This document shows positions 1 to 6,288 of a stretch of DNA of 10,267 nt, one piece after another. The translations under genes and the position numbers were made by a program. Origin of the DNA: Nitrospirae bacterium RIFCSPLOW2_12_42_9 (lineage in GTDB: Bacteria; Nitrospirota; 9FT-COMBO-42-15; HDB-SIOI813); contig MHER01000208.1 of the NCBI GenBank assembly GCA_001805205.1, forward strand, positions 1 to 10,267, given 5' to 3'. Each line of letters opens with the position of its first letter. The first letter of the stretch is position 1. A model generated the notes under the pieces. That model made no database searches, was not told the DNA's origin, and worked only from the letters and a program-made list of their open reading frames with translations.

Positions 1-121
1 CTTATTATTGGGTGGGACTCTCTGGCACAGGTTAAAGGGTTTTTATGGTTTGTCTATGTTTGACTATAAAAATTCATACTATAAAGATAGGGTACTATTC
101 AAAAAGGAAAGGAGCCATACA

Positions 122-451
122 ATGGATATTAAAGATGTTAGTAAAGTTGCAGAGTTCTCTGCTGAAAAGATGAAAAAGATTAACCTGTTTGAGACTGCGA
201 ATGTATTATGTGATGTCTACAACCTTGAACCCGGACAGGCCCAGAAGGTACATGCACATGAAGATTCAGATAAAATTTATATGGTCTTAACAGGCCAGGC
301 TAAAGTAAAGGTAGGAGATAAGGAACAGGTACTTGGTAAGAACCAGATTGTAATTGCGCCCGCTGGTAAAGAGCATGGTGTATCAAACCCTGGCTCCGAA
401 AGGCTGTCTCTTCTGGTATTCATGGCCCCGGTACACATACACAAGCATTAA
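122..451 (+). CDS. Single-domain cupin protein
   Basis: This is a 109-residue small beta-barrel protein of the cupin superfamily. Motif 1 is visible as G38 followed by H44-x-H46, with D50 where a glutamate is usual. Motif 2 is P80-x-G82-x2-H85-x3-N89. The three histidines would bind a divalent metal. A further His-rich C-terminus (HIHKH) could also bind metal. The open frame extends upstream to position 8, but I chose ATG 122 because a GGAG ribosome site (111-114) precedes it and the cupin fold fits without the extension. Stand-alone cupins of this size have varied roles (sugar or small-molecule binding, dioxygenase-like, regulatory), so no substrate is assigned. The DUF167 gene starts 27 nt downstream on the same strand, which suggests co-transcription. 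Confidence 0.85.
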   Translation: MDIKDVSKVAEFSAEKMKKINLFETANVLCDVYNLEPGQAQKVHAHEDSDKIYMVLTGQAKVKVGDKEQVLGKNQIVIAPAGKEHGVSNPGSERLSLLVFMAPVHIHKH

Positions 452-478
452 TAAAAATCGTTTCAATATAAATATCCC

Positions 479-703
479 GTGAAAATCAATGTAAAGGTAA
501 AGCCCGGGGCCAGGATTGAAGAGGTAACAAGAGTTGATGCCGTGAACTTTATAGTTAGTGTAAAAGAGCCGCCTGTTGAAGGCAAGGCCAATAAGGCCCT
601 TATAAGAGTCCTGAGTGAATATCTCAATGTGCCTAAGAATTGTATCCAGATTCTTCGTGGCGGTAAAGGGAGAAATAAGGTTATTGAGATATTAAAGTTC
701 TAA
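479..703 (+). CDS. YggU/DUF167 family protein
   Basis: This 74-residue protein matches the UPF0235/DUF167 (YggU) family over its full length. Recognisable marks are the N-terminal KVKPGA strand, the central PPVEGKANKALI segment and the C-terminal LRGGKGRNKVIEI segment, which are the conserved core of the fold. The family is widespread and has no agreed biochemical function. The start is a GTG. No good Shine-Dalgarno sequence is visible before it, so translation may depend on coupling to the cupin gene that ends 27 nt earlier. It converges on the YceI gene, with a 21-nt gap and no clear terminator hairpin with a T-run between them. Confidence 0.88.
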   Translation: MKINVKVKPGARIEEVTRVDAVNFIVSVKEPPVEGKANKALIRVLSEYLNVPKNCIQILRGGKGRNKVIEILKF

Positions 704-724
704 ATTCGTTCTCGGGAATGACGG

Positions 725-1345
725 CTAACCCTGTGGTTTTGCCTTGATACATTCTATCTCAAGTTTGATATAGACATCTTCTCCTACTACAAGCCCCCCG
801 TTATCCAGTACCTTGTTCCATATCATGCCGAAATCCTTCCGGTTTATCTTCCCCTCTGCTGTGAATCCAGCCCTTGTATTTCCCCAGGGATCTTTGGTCA
901 TTCCAATGAGGGTTCCAACAAGTGTGATCTCTTTGGTTACACCAAGCAGGGTCATATCCCCTATTGCTAAATAATTATCTCCCTCTTTGCGATAAGTCTT
1001 TAGCTTATAAGTCATAGTAGGAAATTTCTCAACATTAAAGAAGTCCGCACCCTGTAAATGCTCATCCCTCTTCTTTTGGTTGGTGTTCACAGAGGCAGTC
1101 TTAATAACAGCCTCAAGGGTATTTACCTTCATGTTGTCTGGATCCATTTCTATGAAGCCTGTAAAATCTGTAAATCGTCCGGTAGTCTTGGAGACCATCA
1201 TGTGGGCTACACGGAACTCCACTGTTGAGTGATCCAGGTCAGCATTATAACGTGCCATTTCAGCCTGGACAGCCCCGATCCCTCCCGATACAAGAATAAT
1301 AAACAGTGGCATAACAAACAATAATATCCTCGCCTTTTTAATCAT
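725..1345 (-). CDS. YceI family periplasmic protein
   Basis: This is a 206-residue protein with a classic signal peptide: MIKKAR followed by a hydrophobic core to about residue 24, and probable cleavage after A28 (VQA/E). The mature part is a YceI-like lipocalin fold. It shows the family's opening 'D..HS.VEF.V.HM', the RF-x-F-x-G segment, and the 'RDEHL...FF.VEKFP' block, followed by the ITLVGTL and INRKDFG strands. YceI proteins bind polyisoprenoid or other amphiphilic molecules in the periplasm; the ligand here is unknown. ATG 1345 is preferred over the longer frame from 1369 because a GGAGG site lies 5 nt upstream and it places the signal peptide at the N-terminus. A good sigma-70-type promoter lies at 1411-1439. 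Confidence 0.92.
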   Translation of the reverse strand: MIKKARILLFVMPLFIILVSGGIGAVQAEMARYNADLDHSTVEFRVAHMMVSKTTGRFTDFTGFIEMDPDNMKVNTLEAVIKTASVNTNQKKRDEHLQGADFFNVEKFPTMTYKLKTYRKEGDNYLAIGDMTLLGVTKEITLVGTLIGMTKDPWGNTRAGFTAEGKINRKDFGMIWNKVLDNGGLVVGEDVYIKLEIECIKAKPQG

Positions 1346-1410
1346 ATCGACCTCCTTTTCTAACCGCATTATTAATGTGCAATATATAAGGTTAATAATT
1401 TTCCCAAGTG

Positions 1411-1439
1411 ATAATACAAGAATGAATATTCCATGTCAA
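1411..1439 (-). promoter_or_regulatory. Promoter for the YceI gene
   Basis: On the minus strand a perfect TTGACA (complement of 1434-1439) is followed after exactly 17 nt by TATTAT (complement of 1411-1416), with a TG just before the -10 element. It lies 65 nt upstream of the YceI start codon. The -35 element sits in one arm of the inverted repeat 1430-1481. Confidence 0.65.
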
Positions 1440-1481
1440 TTATTAGATTCATATGAAAACCGGTTTATAAATTGACATGGA
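1430..1481. repeat. 12-bp inverted repeat in divergent promoter region
   Basis: The left arm is 1430-1441 and the right arm 1470-1481. They are perfect reverse complements (TCCATGTCAATT and AATTGACATGGA), separated by 28 nt. Each arm contains TTGACA in outward orientation, so the repeat supplies -35 boxes for both divergent genes. It could also be a binding site for a shared regulator. Confidence 0.7.
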
Positions 1482-1500
1482 TACTTAATCTTGCTAAGCT
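1472..1500 (+). promoter_or_regulatory. Promoter for the zinc-ribbon/cyclase pair
   Basis: TTGACA (1472-1477) is followed after 17 nt by TAAGCT (1495-1500), which has a TG one base upstream (extended -10, TGC then the hexamer). The -10 is weak (3 of 6) but the -35 is perfect and the spacing ideal. The predicted start is about 25 nt before ATG 1532. Confidence 0.45.
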
Positions 1501-1531
1501 ACCAAAAGAATATATTACCTGAGGACTTATA

Positions 1532-1729
1532 ATGCCAAAAATGTATATGTGTCCTTCCTGTCATCATAAAGAAATTGGTAAACTATATACCCCTGGAAAC
1601 CCAATGCTGGAGGGGTTATTATGGCTACTTGTAATACCAGGATTGATATACTCTATAACCCGGAGAGCTAAACGCAAGACCATCTGTCCAAACTGCAGTA
1701 CTGAGTTTAAAATATCCTTCTTTTCCTGA
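1532..1729 (+). CDS. Small membrane-anchored zinc-ribbon protein
   Basis: This is a 65-residue protein with two CxxC knuckles, C7-P-S-C10 and C52-P-N-C55, which together would hold one zinc ion. The loop between them contains a hydrophobic segment (about residues 27-42, LLWLLVIPGLIY) followed by a basic RRAKRK patch. It therefore looks like a membrane hairpin or single span inserted into a zinc ribbon, with the basic side in the cytoplasm. A GAGG site (1521-1524) lies 7 nt upstream of the ATG. The cyclase gene starts 3 nt after its stop codon, so the two are almost certainly co-transcribed. I do not recognise a named family and no function is assigned. Confidence 0.75.
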   Translation: MPKMYMCPSCHHKEIGKLYTPGNPMLEGLLWLLVIPGLIYSITRRAKRKTICPNCSTEFKISFFS

Positions 1730-1732
1730 CAG

Positions 1733-2365
1733 ATGCATATCTACGACATAACACTAACCATATCCCCTGATCTCCCTGTCTGGCCGGGTGATCCACCGGT
1801 TAAGATAGAACGTGTTGCAAAGATAGAAGAAGGGGCAAATTCAAATCTGTCCCGAATGAGTATGGGGGTTCATACCGGCACACATGTGGACGCACCTCTT
1901 CACTTTCTTACAGGTGGCAATGGTGTTGAATCTCTACCTCTGAATATACTTATTGGGAGGGCATATGTGTTAAATCTGCCTGATGCAGACATTATTACTG
2001 CATCCGTACTGAAACAATCCAGCATCCCAACAGAGACCAACCGTTTGATCATTAAGACGAGAAACTCTCAATACCTGGAACAAAAAGATCCTGTTTTCAG
2101 AACCGGCTTTGTTGGCATAAGCGCTGACGGGGCTGAGTTTCTTGTGGGACTTGGCATTAAATTAATTGGAATAGATTACCTGTCTGTTGCTCCATATAAA
2201 CAAAGCCGTCCCACCCACGAAATACTGCTTAAATCTGATGTTGTAATAGTAGAAGGATTAGACCTCTCAAATATCACACAGGGTCAATATACCTTATACT
2301 GTCTTCCTCTCAAAATAGCCGGTTGCGACGGTGCTCCTGCAAGGGCTATTCTTGTAAGTAGTTAG
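1733..2365 (+). CDS. Cyclase family metal-dependent hydrolase (KynB-like)
   Basis: This is a 210-residue protein of the cyclase family (PF04199), to which kynurenine formamidase (KynB) belongs. It opens with the typical 'YDITLTISPDLPVWPGDPP'. The metal site H-x-G-T-H-x-D-x-P-x-H is intact (H47, H51, D53, H57). H162 and E174 match the later conserved His and Glu of KynB. Length agrees with bacterial KynB (about 210). Relatives hydrolyse N-formylkynurenine, isatin or other cyclic amides, and no tryptophan-catabolic genes lie nearby, so the substrate is open. The ATG comes 3 nt after the zinc-ribbon stop and lacks a clear ribosome site, which suggests translational coupling. Confidence 0.88.
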   Translation: MHIYDITLTISPDLPVWPGDPPVKIERVAKIEEGANSNLSRMSMGVHTGTHVDAPLHFLTGGNGVESLPLNILIGRAYVLNLPDADIITASVLKQSSIPTETNRLIIKTRNSQYLEQKDPVFRTGFVGISADGAEFLVGLGIKLIGIDYLSVAPYKQSRPTHEILLKSDVVIVEGLDLSNITQGQYTLYCLPLKIAGCDGAPARAILVSS

Positions 2366-2391
2366 AGTCTTACCCCCTACCGGAAAAGGAT

Positions 2392-2418
2392 TAAAGAGAT
2401 AATCTATACTACCGAATG
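2392..2418 (+). promoter_or_regulatory. Possible FliA (sigma-28) promoter of the chemoreceptor gene
   Basis: TAAA (2392-2395) is followed by 15 nt and then ACCGAATG (2411-2418). The flagellar sigma-28 consensus is TAAA-N15-GCCGATAA; the TAAA, the spacing and the CCGA core match, but the last three bases do not. Chemoreceptor genes are commonly in this regulon. The start codon is about 45 nt further on. Confidence 0.4.
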
Positions 2419-2463
2419 AGTAGACGCAAACATACTTGAATTGGGTTGAAAGGAAAGTTAAAT

Positions 2464-4083
2464 ATGAATTTAAAAACCTTAAAAATCAAGACACGCCTTT
2501 TGATCGGGTTTGGTGCTATCATGCTGATTTTCTTATTCAGTGGAATTATTACCAGCTATCTTCTTATTAAGGCTGATAATAGCGCGAAAATTATCAGGGA
2601 CAAAAGCCTCCCATATGCGATGATAGCTAAAGATATTGCCTTTCAAATTGTGCAAGTTCAGCAATTTTTTACCGATATGTCCGCAACCCATGATACGGAG
2701 GTGTATACAGAGGCAGAAAATGCTGCTAATAACTTTAGAAAAGATATAGAGAAGTTTAAAGAGTTATACAAAGCCGAAAACAACAGGGAGTCCCTTGAAA
2801 AGATCGCAGAGCTTGAAAACTTATTCAATAATTACTTTGAAGAAGGGAAAAAAATGGCTTTTACATATGTAACACAAGGTATAGAACAAGGGAATCTCCT
2901 GATGAAGAATTTTGATAAAACCAGCACATTCCTTACAGGCAGAGTTGAAGAGTTCGAAAAACAGCAGGTTAATGAGGCAACTGCAGTCTCAAACGATGTT
3001 GGTAATGCTATTCGTAATATAAAAACCATTCAATTTGGAATCTCTTTCTTTGTGATAGTTATTAGCGCAGTAATTGCAATCTATATATCATCATGGATAA
3101 TCAATCCATTAAAGAAGGCAGTAGATGTTTCTAACACTATCGCCAAAGGTGACCTCTCTTTAAATATTGATATAGACAGTGAAGACGAGGCAGGCCAGCT
3201 ATTATCAGCAATGAACAACATGTCAGAAAATCTTAAGAGACTTATAAGTGACATAAAGTCAACATCAGACAATGTTGCATCAGCCAGTCAGCAATTAAGT
3301 ACGAGCTCTGCTGAAATGACAAAAGGGATTACAGAACAGTCAGACCGGTCTTCACAGATTGCCACTGCTGCTGCTGAAATGTCCCAGACTATTGCTGAGA
3401 TTGCAAAGAATACTTCTACAATTGCCAACTGCGCCAAGGATACAGCCGGCATTGCAAAAGAAGGCGGAACTATTGTTGATAAATCAATTACAGAAGTGAA
3501 AGAGATAGCAGAAACAGTGCATGAATCTTCCAATCTTATGAAATCCCTTGGTGAGCGTTCCAAGCAAATAGGTGCTATCGTAAATGTAATTAATGAAATA
3601 GCAGACCAGACAAACCTCCTTGCACTCAATGCAGCTATTGAGGCAGCCCGCGCCGGAGAACAGGGTAAGGGTTTTGCTGTTGTTGCAGATGAGGTAAGGA
3701 AACTATCAGAGAGGACGGCTAAAGCCACTTCAGAGATAGGTGCGATGATTAATGCCATCCAGGATGAGATAAATAAGACAGGATCATCAATGGATGATGC
3801 GGCAAAGAGAGTCGGGGCAGGTGTGGAATTTTCTTCTCAGGCTGGCGAGGCATTGAAGAGGATTGTTGCAAGCATAAATGAACTGCAGTCCATGGTTCAT
3901 CAAATCGCCACTTCAATTGAGGAGATGTCAGCCACATCTGAACAGATAAGTCTGGATATCTTAACTGTTGCGAATGTATCAAAAGATACAACATCAGGTT
4001 CAGGCCAGATAGCACAGGCATCTTCAAACCTTGCCCATCTTGCATCAAAACTGACAGAAATAGGAAGCCAGTTCAAGGTTTGA
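2464..4083 (+). CDS. Methyl-accepting chemotaxis protein
   Basis: This is a 539-residue transmembrane chemoreceptor. The order is a short basic N-terminus, TM1 (about 13-35), a helical periplasmic sensor domain (about 36-189, four-helix-bundle type), TM2 (about 190-213), HAMP (about 210-262), and a long cytoplasmic coiled coil to the end. The hairpin tip that binds CheA and CheW is well conserved around residues 378-415 ([20 protein letters not shown], then [14 protein letters not shown]). Gln/Glu-rich flanks are the likely methylation regions. There is no C-terminal CheR-tethering pentapeptide; it ends in SQFKV. ATG 2464 is chosen over TTG 2446 because AAAGGAAAG (2449-2457) precedes it. The ligand cannot be told from sequence. 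It converges on the XRE regulator with 14 nt between stops. Confidence 0.95.
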   Translation: MNLKTLKIKTRLLIGFGAIMLIFLFSGIITSYLLIKADNSAKIIRDKSLPYAMIAKDIAFQIVQVQQFFTDMSATHDTEVYTEAENAANNFRKDIEKFKELYKAENNRESLEKIAELENLFNNYFEEGKKMAFTYVTQGIEQGNLLMKNFDKTSTFLTGRVEEFEKQQVNEATAVSNDVGNAIRNIKTIQFGISFFVIVISAVIAIYISSWIINPLKKAVDVSNTIAKGDLSLNIDIDSEDEAGQLLSAMNNMSENLKRLISDIKSTSDNVASASQQLSTSSAEMTKGITEQSDRSSQIATAAAEMSQTIAEIAKNTSTIANCAKDTAGIAKEGGTIVDKSITEVKEIAETVHESSNLMKSLGERSKQIGAIVNVINEIADQTNLLALNAAIEAARAGEQGKGFAVVADEVRKLSERTAKATSEIGAMINAIQDEINKTGSSMDDAAKRVGAGVEFSSQAGEALKRIVASINELQSMVHQIATSIEEMSATSEQISLDILTVANVSKDTTSGSGQIAQASSNLAHLASKLTEIGSQFKV

Positions 4084-4097
4084 GTAACACCTTCCGG

Positions 4098-4730
4098 TTA
4101 ATATTTTTTCCTTATCTCACTCACCCGGAGGATTCGGACATCCGGCATTCTCAGGTCCTTCTTCTTCAATACATGCGGTGTAGATTCTTTACTCAAGGGG
4201 AGGAGGATAGTCATCATCGGGTAGCCATATATCCTCCCTAAGGTTGTCAGGTCATCTGACAGGAAGAGAACAAGGTCACCATCCTTATACGGTATACCAG
4301 GTTCAATCAAAAGGAGGTCACCTTCATTGACCATAGGTGCACTGAACAGACCGGCAGAAGCTATTATGAAAAAGGCATTCTGATCGCTTGAGAGTGATGG
4401 CTCAAAGGAGTGTGCGCTATCCTTTAACGAAGAAACCCTCTTAAATTTCAAGTTCTTAAACTTATCCCATTTTATGACGGGAAGCATCTTTGGAGTGACA
4501 TAGGGAGCCGGCTCTTCCTTGATAATTGAGGGATCCTCTATGAGTTGGGATAGGGATATCCCCAGACTGTCTGCTAATTTCCTTATTGTCTCTGTCTTAA
4601 GATTTTTCTGCTGATCAGATTCTATCCTGGCAATACTCGCCTGGGAAATGCCGCTCCTGTGGGAGAATTCAAGCTGAGAAATCCCCATCTGCTCCCTGAA
4701 ATACTTCAGACGCCTGCCTATACTTTTCAT
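4098..4730 (-). CDS. XRE-family regulator with degenerate S24/LexA-like domain
   Basis: This is a 210-residue CI-like repressor. Residues 4-58 form an XRE helix-turn-helix (IGRRLKYFREQMGISQLEFS, then SGISQASIARIES). A linker follows, and residues about 84-205 form an S24-type C-terminal domain. By alignment to the usual G-D-S-M-x-P-x-I-x-x-G-D block, this protein reads G127-L-F-S-A-P-M-V-N-E-G-D: the nucleophile serine position is F129, and the usual V-K-R lysine position is G165. Autocleavage therefore looks lost, leaving a dimerisation or ligand-binding role. The frame is open to ATG 4796, but that start would lie on the -35 of the divergent promoter. ATG 4730 puts the HTH at the normal distance from the N-terminus, though it lacks a clear ribosome site. 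It probably controls itself and the divergent DIP1984 gene. Confidence 0.82.
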   Translation of the reverse strand: MKSIGRRLKYFREQMGISQLEFSHRSGISQASIARIESDQQKNLKTETIRKLADSLGISLSQLIEDPSIIKEEPAPYVTPKMLPVIKWDKFKNLKFKRVSSLKDSAHSFEPSLSSDQNAFFIIASAGLFSAPMVNEGDLLLIEPGIPYKDGDLVLFLSDDLTTLGRIYGYPMMTILLPLSKESTPHVLKKKDLRMPDVRILRVSEIRKKY

Positions 4731-4789
4731 TTGTATCTGTTTTACACGTAATGGGCTGAATTTAGCAATATCATGTATGAATATTTTAC

Positions 4790-4818
4790 TTGACATTTAT
4801 TATACACACATGTATTAT
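4790..4818 (+). promoter_or_regulatory. Promoter of the DIP1984-family gene
   Basis: A perfect TTGACA (4790-4795) is followed after 17 nt by TATTAT (4813-4818). Transcription would begin near 4825, just before the strong ribosome site of the downstream gene. The -10 element is inside the palindrome 4798-4819. Confidence 0.7.
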
Positions 4819-4819
4819 A
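4798..4819. promoter_or_regulatory. Operator-like palindrome between divergent genes
   Basis: The arms TATTATACA (4798-4806) and TGTATTATA (4811-4819) pair at 8 of 9 positions around a CACA centre. The palindrome fills the spacer and the -10 of the promoter for the DIP1984 gene. A bound dimer of the neighbouring XRE regulator would block that promoter. This assignment rests on position and symmetry only. Confidence 0.5.
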
Positions 4820-4851
4820 TGCGGTAATTTAAAAAGGAGGTGACGGAAGAT

Positions 4852-5307
4852 ATGAAACTTGCAGAATTACTAAACGAGAGAAAGGCTGTAAAGAAGGAAA
4901 TCGAGAATATCAAGGAAAGGCTCTATCTATCAGCCAAAGTACAGGAGGGAGATGCCACACCTGCTGAATCCCCTGAAGAGCTTAAAACAACTCTCATTAA
5001 TCTGTTTGAGAAACTTGAAGGGCTTATCGTAAAGATAAATCTTGCCAATGTGAGTACCGGGGCCGAAGGAAAAAAGCTGATGGAACTGATCGCAGAGCGG
5101 GATAGGAATATTGCCATCGCGGATATGCTGCATCAATTAGCCACAAATGCCACCCCGAGACCGGAAAGATTTTCAAGGAATGAAATACGTTATGTCCAAA
5201 TGGTGAATATCAAAGAGACCAGAAGGGAGGCAGATAGCTATGCCCGTAAGGCACGGGCAATAGATACAACAATCCAGACTGCAAACTGGAATACTGAAGT
5301 TATGTAA
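4852..5307 (+). CDS. DIP1984 family protein
   Basis: This is a 151-residue all-helical protein. The opening MKLAELLNERKAVKKEIENIKERL, the 'AKVQEGD' turn, the 'IVKINLAN' helix and the closing 'RKARAIDTTIQTANW' are the recognisable pattern of the DIP1984 family. These are small, highly charged coiled-coil proteins of unknown function. The first two heptad-rich helices suggest a helical bundle. The start is ATG 4852: a complete AAGGAGGTGA (4834-4843) lies 8 nt upstream, and the in-frame GTG at 4840 is inside that ribosome site. Genes of this family often sit beside XRE regulators as here, but I cannot name a partner. It has its own promoter (4790-4818) and stands alone, with about 310 nt of non-coding DNA after it. 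Confidence 0.85.
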   Translation: MKLAELLNERKAVKKEIENIKERLYLSAKVQEGDATPAESPEELKTTLINLFEKLEGLIVKINLANVSTGAEGKKLMELIAERDRNIAIADMLHQLATNATPRPERFSRNEIRYVQMVNIKETRREADSYARKARAIDTTIQTANWNTEVM

Positions 5308-5618
5308 CCGGCAGATGGTAGCCTGACATTATATCGAGGGATGCAAGCCAGGTAGCTTCTGAAGCTATCATATGGCCCAACTGCTAATTGGGAAACCGAG
5401 GTTCAAATCCTCTATAACTGTAACAGAGCAAAGTTACAGAAGCAGGTGAAAAGCCATATCAATGTCACTGTCACTACCAGCATCCAGATATCATGCAAGG
5501 TGAGGGTGGGAATGGGGATAAGGAAAAAAATAAAAGCCGGGGAGAAAATGGGAACAGGGCAGGAAAGATATACAGCAAAATCTACCGCAGATTTCCAGGC
5601 CAATACGTTCCTCATTAT
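5308..5618. other. Non-coding stretch with clustered hairpins
   Basis: This gap lies between the convergent ends of the DIP1984 gene and the small nucleotidyltransferase-partner gene. The short reading frames in it (5412-5615 minus, 5446-5772 plus, 5493-5825 plus) lack ribosome sites or recognisable domains, and the plus-strand ones run antisense across real genes. The first half carries the structured element described at 5353-5439. I see nothing I can name in 5450-5618. Confidence 0.6.
5353..5439 (+). ncRNA. Candidate structured RNA: four consecutive hairpins
   Basis: Four stem-loops follow one another. TAGCT/AGCTA is at 5353-5367. CCCAA/TTGGG with a 7-nt loop CTGCTAA is at 5376-5392. GAGG/CCTC with loop TTCAAAT is at 5398-5412. 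CTGTAAC/GTTACAG with an 8-nt loop is at 5418-5439. The second and third look like the anticodon arm (apparent anticodon GCT, Ser) and T-arm of a tRNA, but no 5' acceptor strand or long variable arm is present. The string GGGAA...AATCC...ACTGTAAC also recalls a cobalamin-riboswitch core, but the order of the other boxes does not fit. It could be a tRNA remnant left by integration, a divergent regulatory RNA, or chance. Confidence 0.3.
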
Positions 5619-5807
5619 TCACTCCAGCCCCTCAAACCTTGGATCCGTGATGGCCCGTTTTTTGAAACCTATGGTCTTGTTGATGAAAAGATTCGTCTCT
5701 TCAAGCCACTGGAGCCGCTGGCTGACCGACATATCCTTGAACTCCTCCAGCTTTTCTTTCGTAAAGGTATAAACAATACTGACATTTTCTTCTCTATCTT
5801 CGCCCAC
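5619..5807 (-). CDS. Small partner protein of the nucleotidyltransferase
   Basis: The 62-residue protein (from GTG 5807) contains 'MSVSQRLQWLEETNLFI'. This resembles the 'RL.WLEE.n.F' pattern often found in small proteins encoded next to AbiEii/MNT-like nucleotidyltransferases, where they are presumed antitoxins or partners. The reading frame is open to ATG 5843. GTG 5807 is preferred because AGGGAG lies about 10 nt upstream and the overlap with the upstream gene shrinks to 14 nt, but the start is uncertain. The overlap implies translational coupling with the nucleotidyltransferase. It ends in a charged tail with no recognisable domain. Confidence 0.65.
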   Translation of the reverse strand: MGEDREENVSIVYTFTKEKLEEFKDMSVSQRLQWLEETNLFINKTIGFKKRAITDPRFEGLE

Positions 5808-6288
5808 TTTTTTCAATCTCCCTGAGCGCTGCAATGTCGGCAATATCCTGGGGTCTGCCAGAAATCTCTTTTAGTTTAATCAGGTTTTTTACAGAAACAA
5901 CTGGCATGGAAACGCTGCCGGACATTATTGTGACAGCTTCAGATCTTATTACATTATAGTCCACTGGTTCCTCAACAAACACGTCAACCAGATGAATAGG
6001 TCTTTCAGGATGAAAAAAGCTGAAAACCTTCATATTTTTTTCGTTAATCCAGGTTGCCCTGGTTTTAGCATTGATAAACTCCTCCGACTTTACAGGCACC
6101 TTCGGCCTGTATCCAAGCTCATTCATGATATCAACGAACTTACTGAGATTACCCTCTTCAAGATGAACCATGAGATCAAGGTCTGCCGTCAGCCTGACGA
6201 CTCCATGAAGGACAAGGGCCACACCTCCAACAACAACATAGTCAACACCGCTTTTGTTTAGTTTTTCAAATAATTCCTCGTAAAACAT
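5794..6288 (-). CDS. AbiEii/MNT-like nucleotidyltransferase
   Basis: This is a 164-residue minimal nucleotidyltransferase. The motif V-G-G21-G-V-A...H-G...R32-x-T-x-D36-L-D38 carries the Gly-rich loop and the first two metal-binding aspartates. D102 in 'HLVDVFVEE' is a likely third. The C-terminal 'LIKLKEISGRPQDIADIAAL' is the helix seen in the DUF6036/AbiEii-like group. Members transfer nucleotides to tRNA or to a partner protein, and several act in toxin-antitoxin pairs. ATG 6288 is chosen over 6357 because GGGAG lies 4 nt upstream and the fold begins at once. It overlaps the downstream small gene. Whether it is a toxin, an antitoxin of the MNT type, or a housekeeping enzyme cannot be told from sequence. 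Confidence 0.82.
   Translation of the reverse strand: MFYEELFEKLNKSGVDYVVVGGVALVLHGVVRLTADLDLMVHLEEGNLSKFVDIMNELGYRPKVPVKSEEFINAKTRATWINEKNMKVFSFFHPERPIHLVDVFVEEPVDYNVIRSEAVTIMSGSVSMPVVSVKNLIKLKEISGRPQDIADIAALREIEKSGRR

Noticed and set aside
60..88. Promoter for the cupin gene (TTGACT at 60-65)
   Set aside because: The best -10 (TATAAA, 80-85) is only 14 nt away, and the hexamer at the proper distance matches at 3 of 6 positions.
3288..3758. Long minus-strand reading frame of 156 codons
   Set aside because: It is antisense to the conserved signalling domain of the chemotaxis protein; repetitive coiled-coil coding makes such shadow frames common. No ribosome site or domain.
5353..5439. Functional tRNA-Ser(GCT) gene
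   Set aside because: Anticodon and T-arms are present, but no 5' acceptor strand pairs with the 3' side, no D-arm is found and the long variable arm of serine tRNAs is missing.
5376..5440. Cobalamin riboswitch
   Set aside because: Strings like GGGAA, AATCC and ACTGTAAC occur in order, but the CCCGC box is absent, the spacing is too short and no B12-related gene is near.
5412..5615. Hydrophobic minus-strand frame of 67 codons
   Set aside because: Looks membrane-like, but has no ribosome site and its hydrophobicity may reflect base composition; it also runs through the hairpin cluster.
5446..5825. Two overlapping plus-strand frames of about 110 codons
   Set aside because: They run antisense over the small partner gene, have no ribosome site, and their products show no domain.
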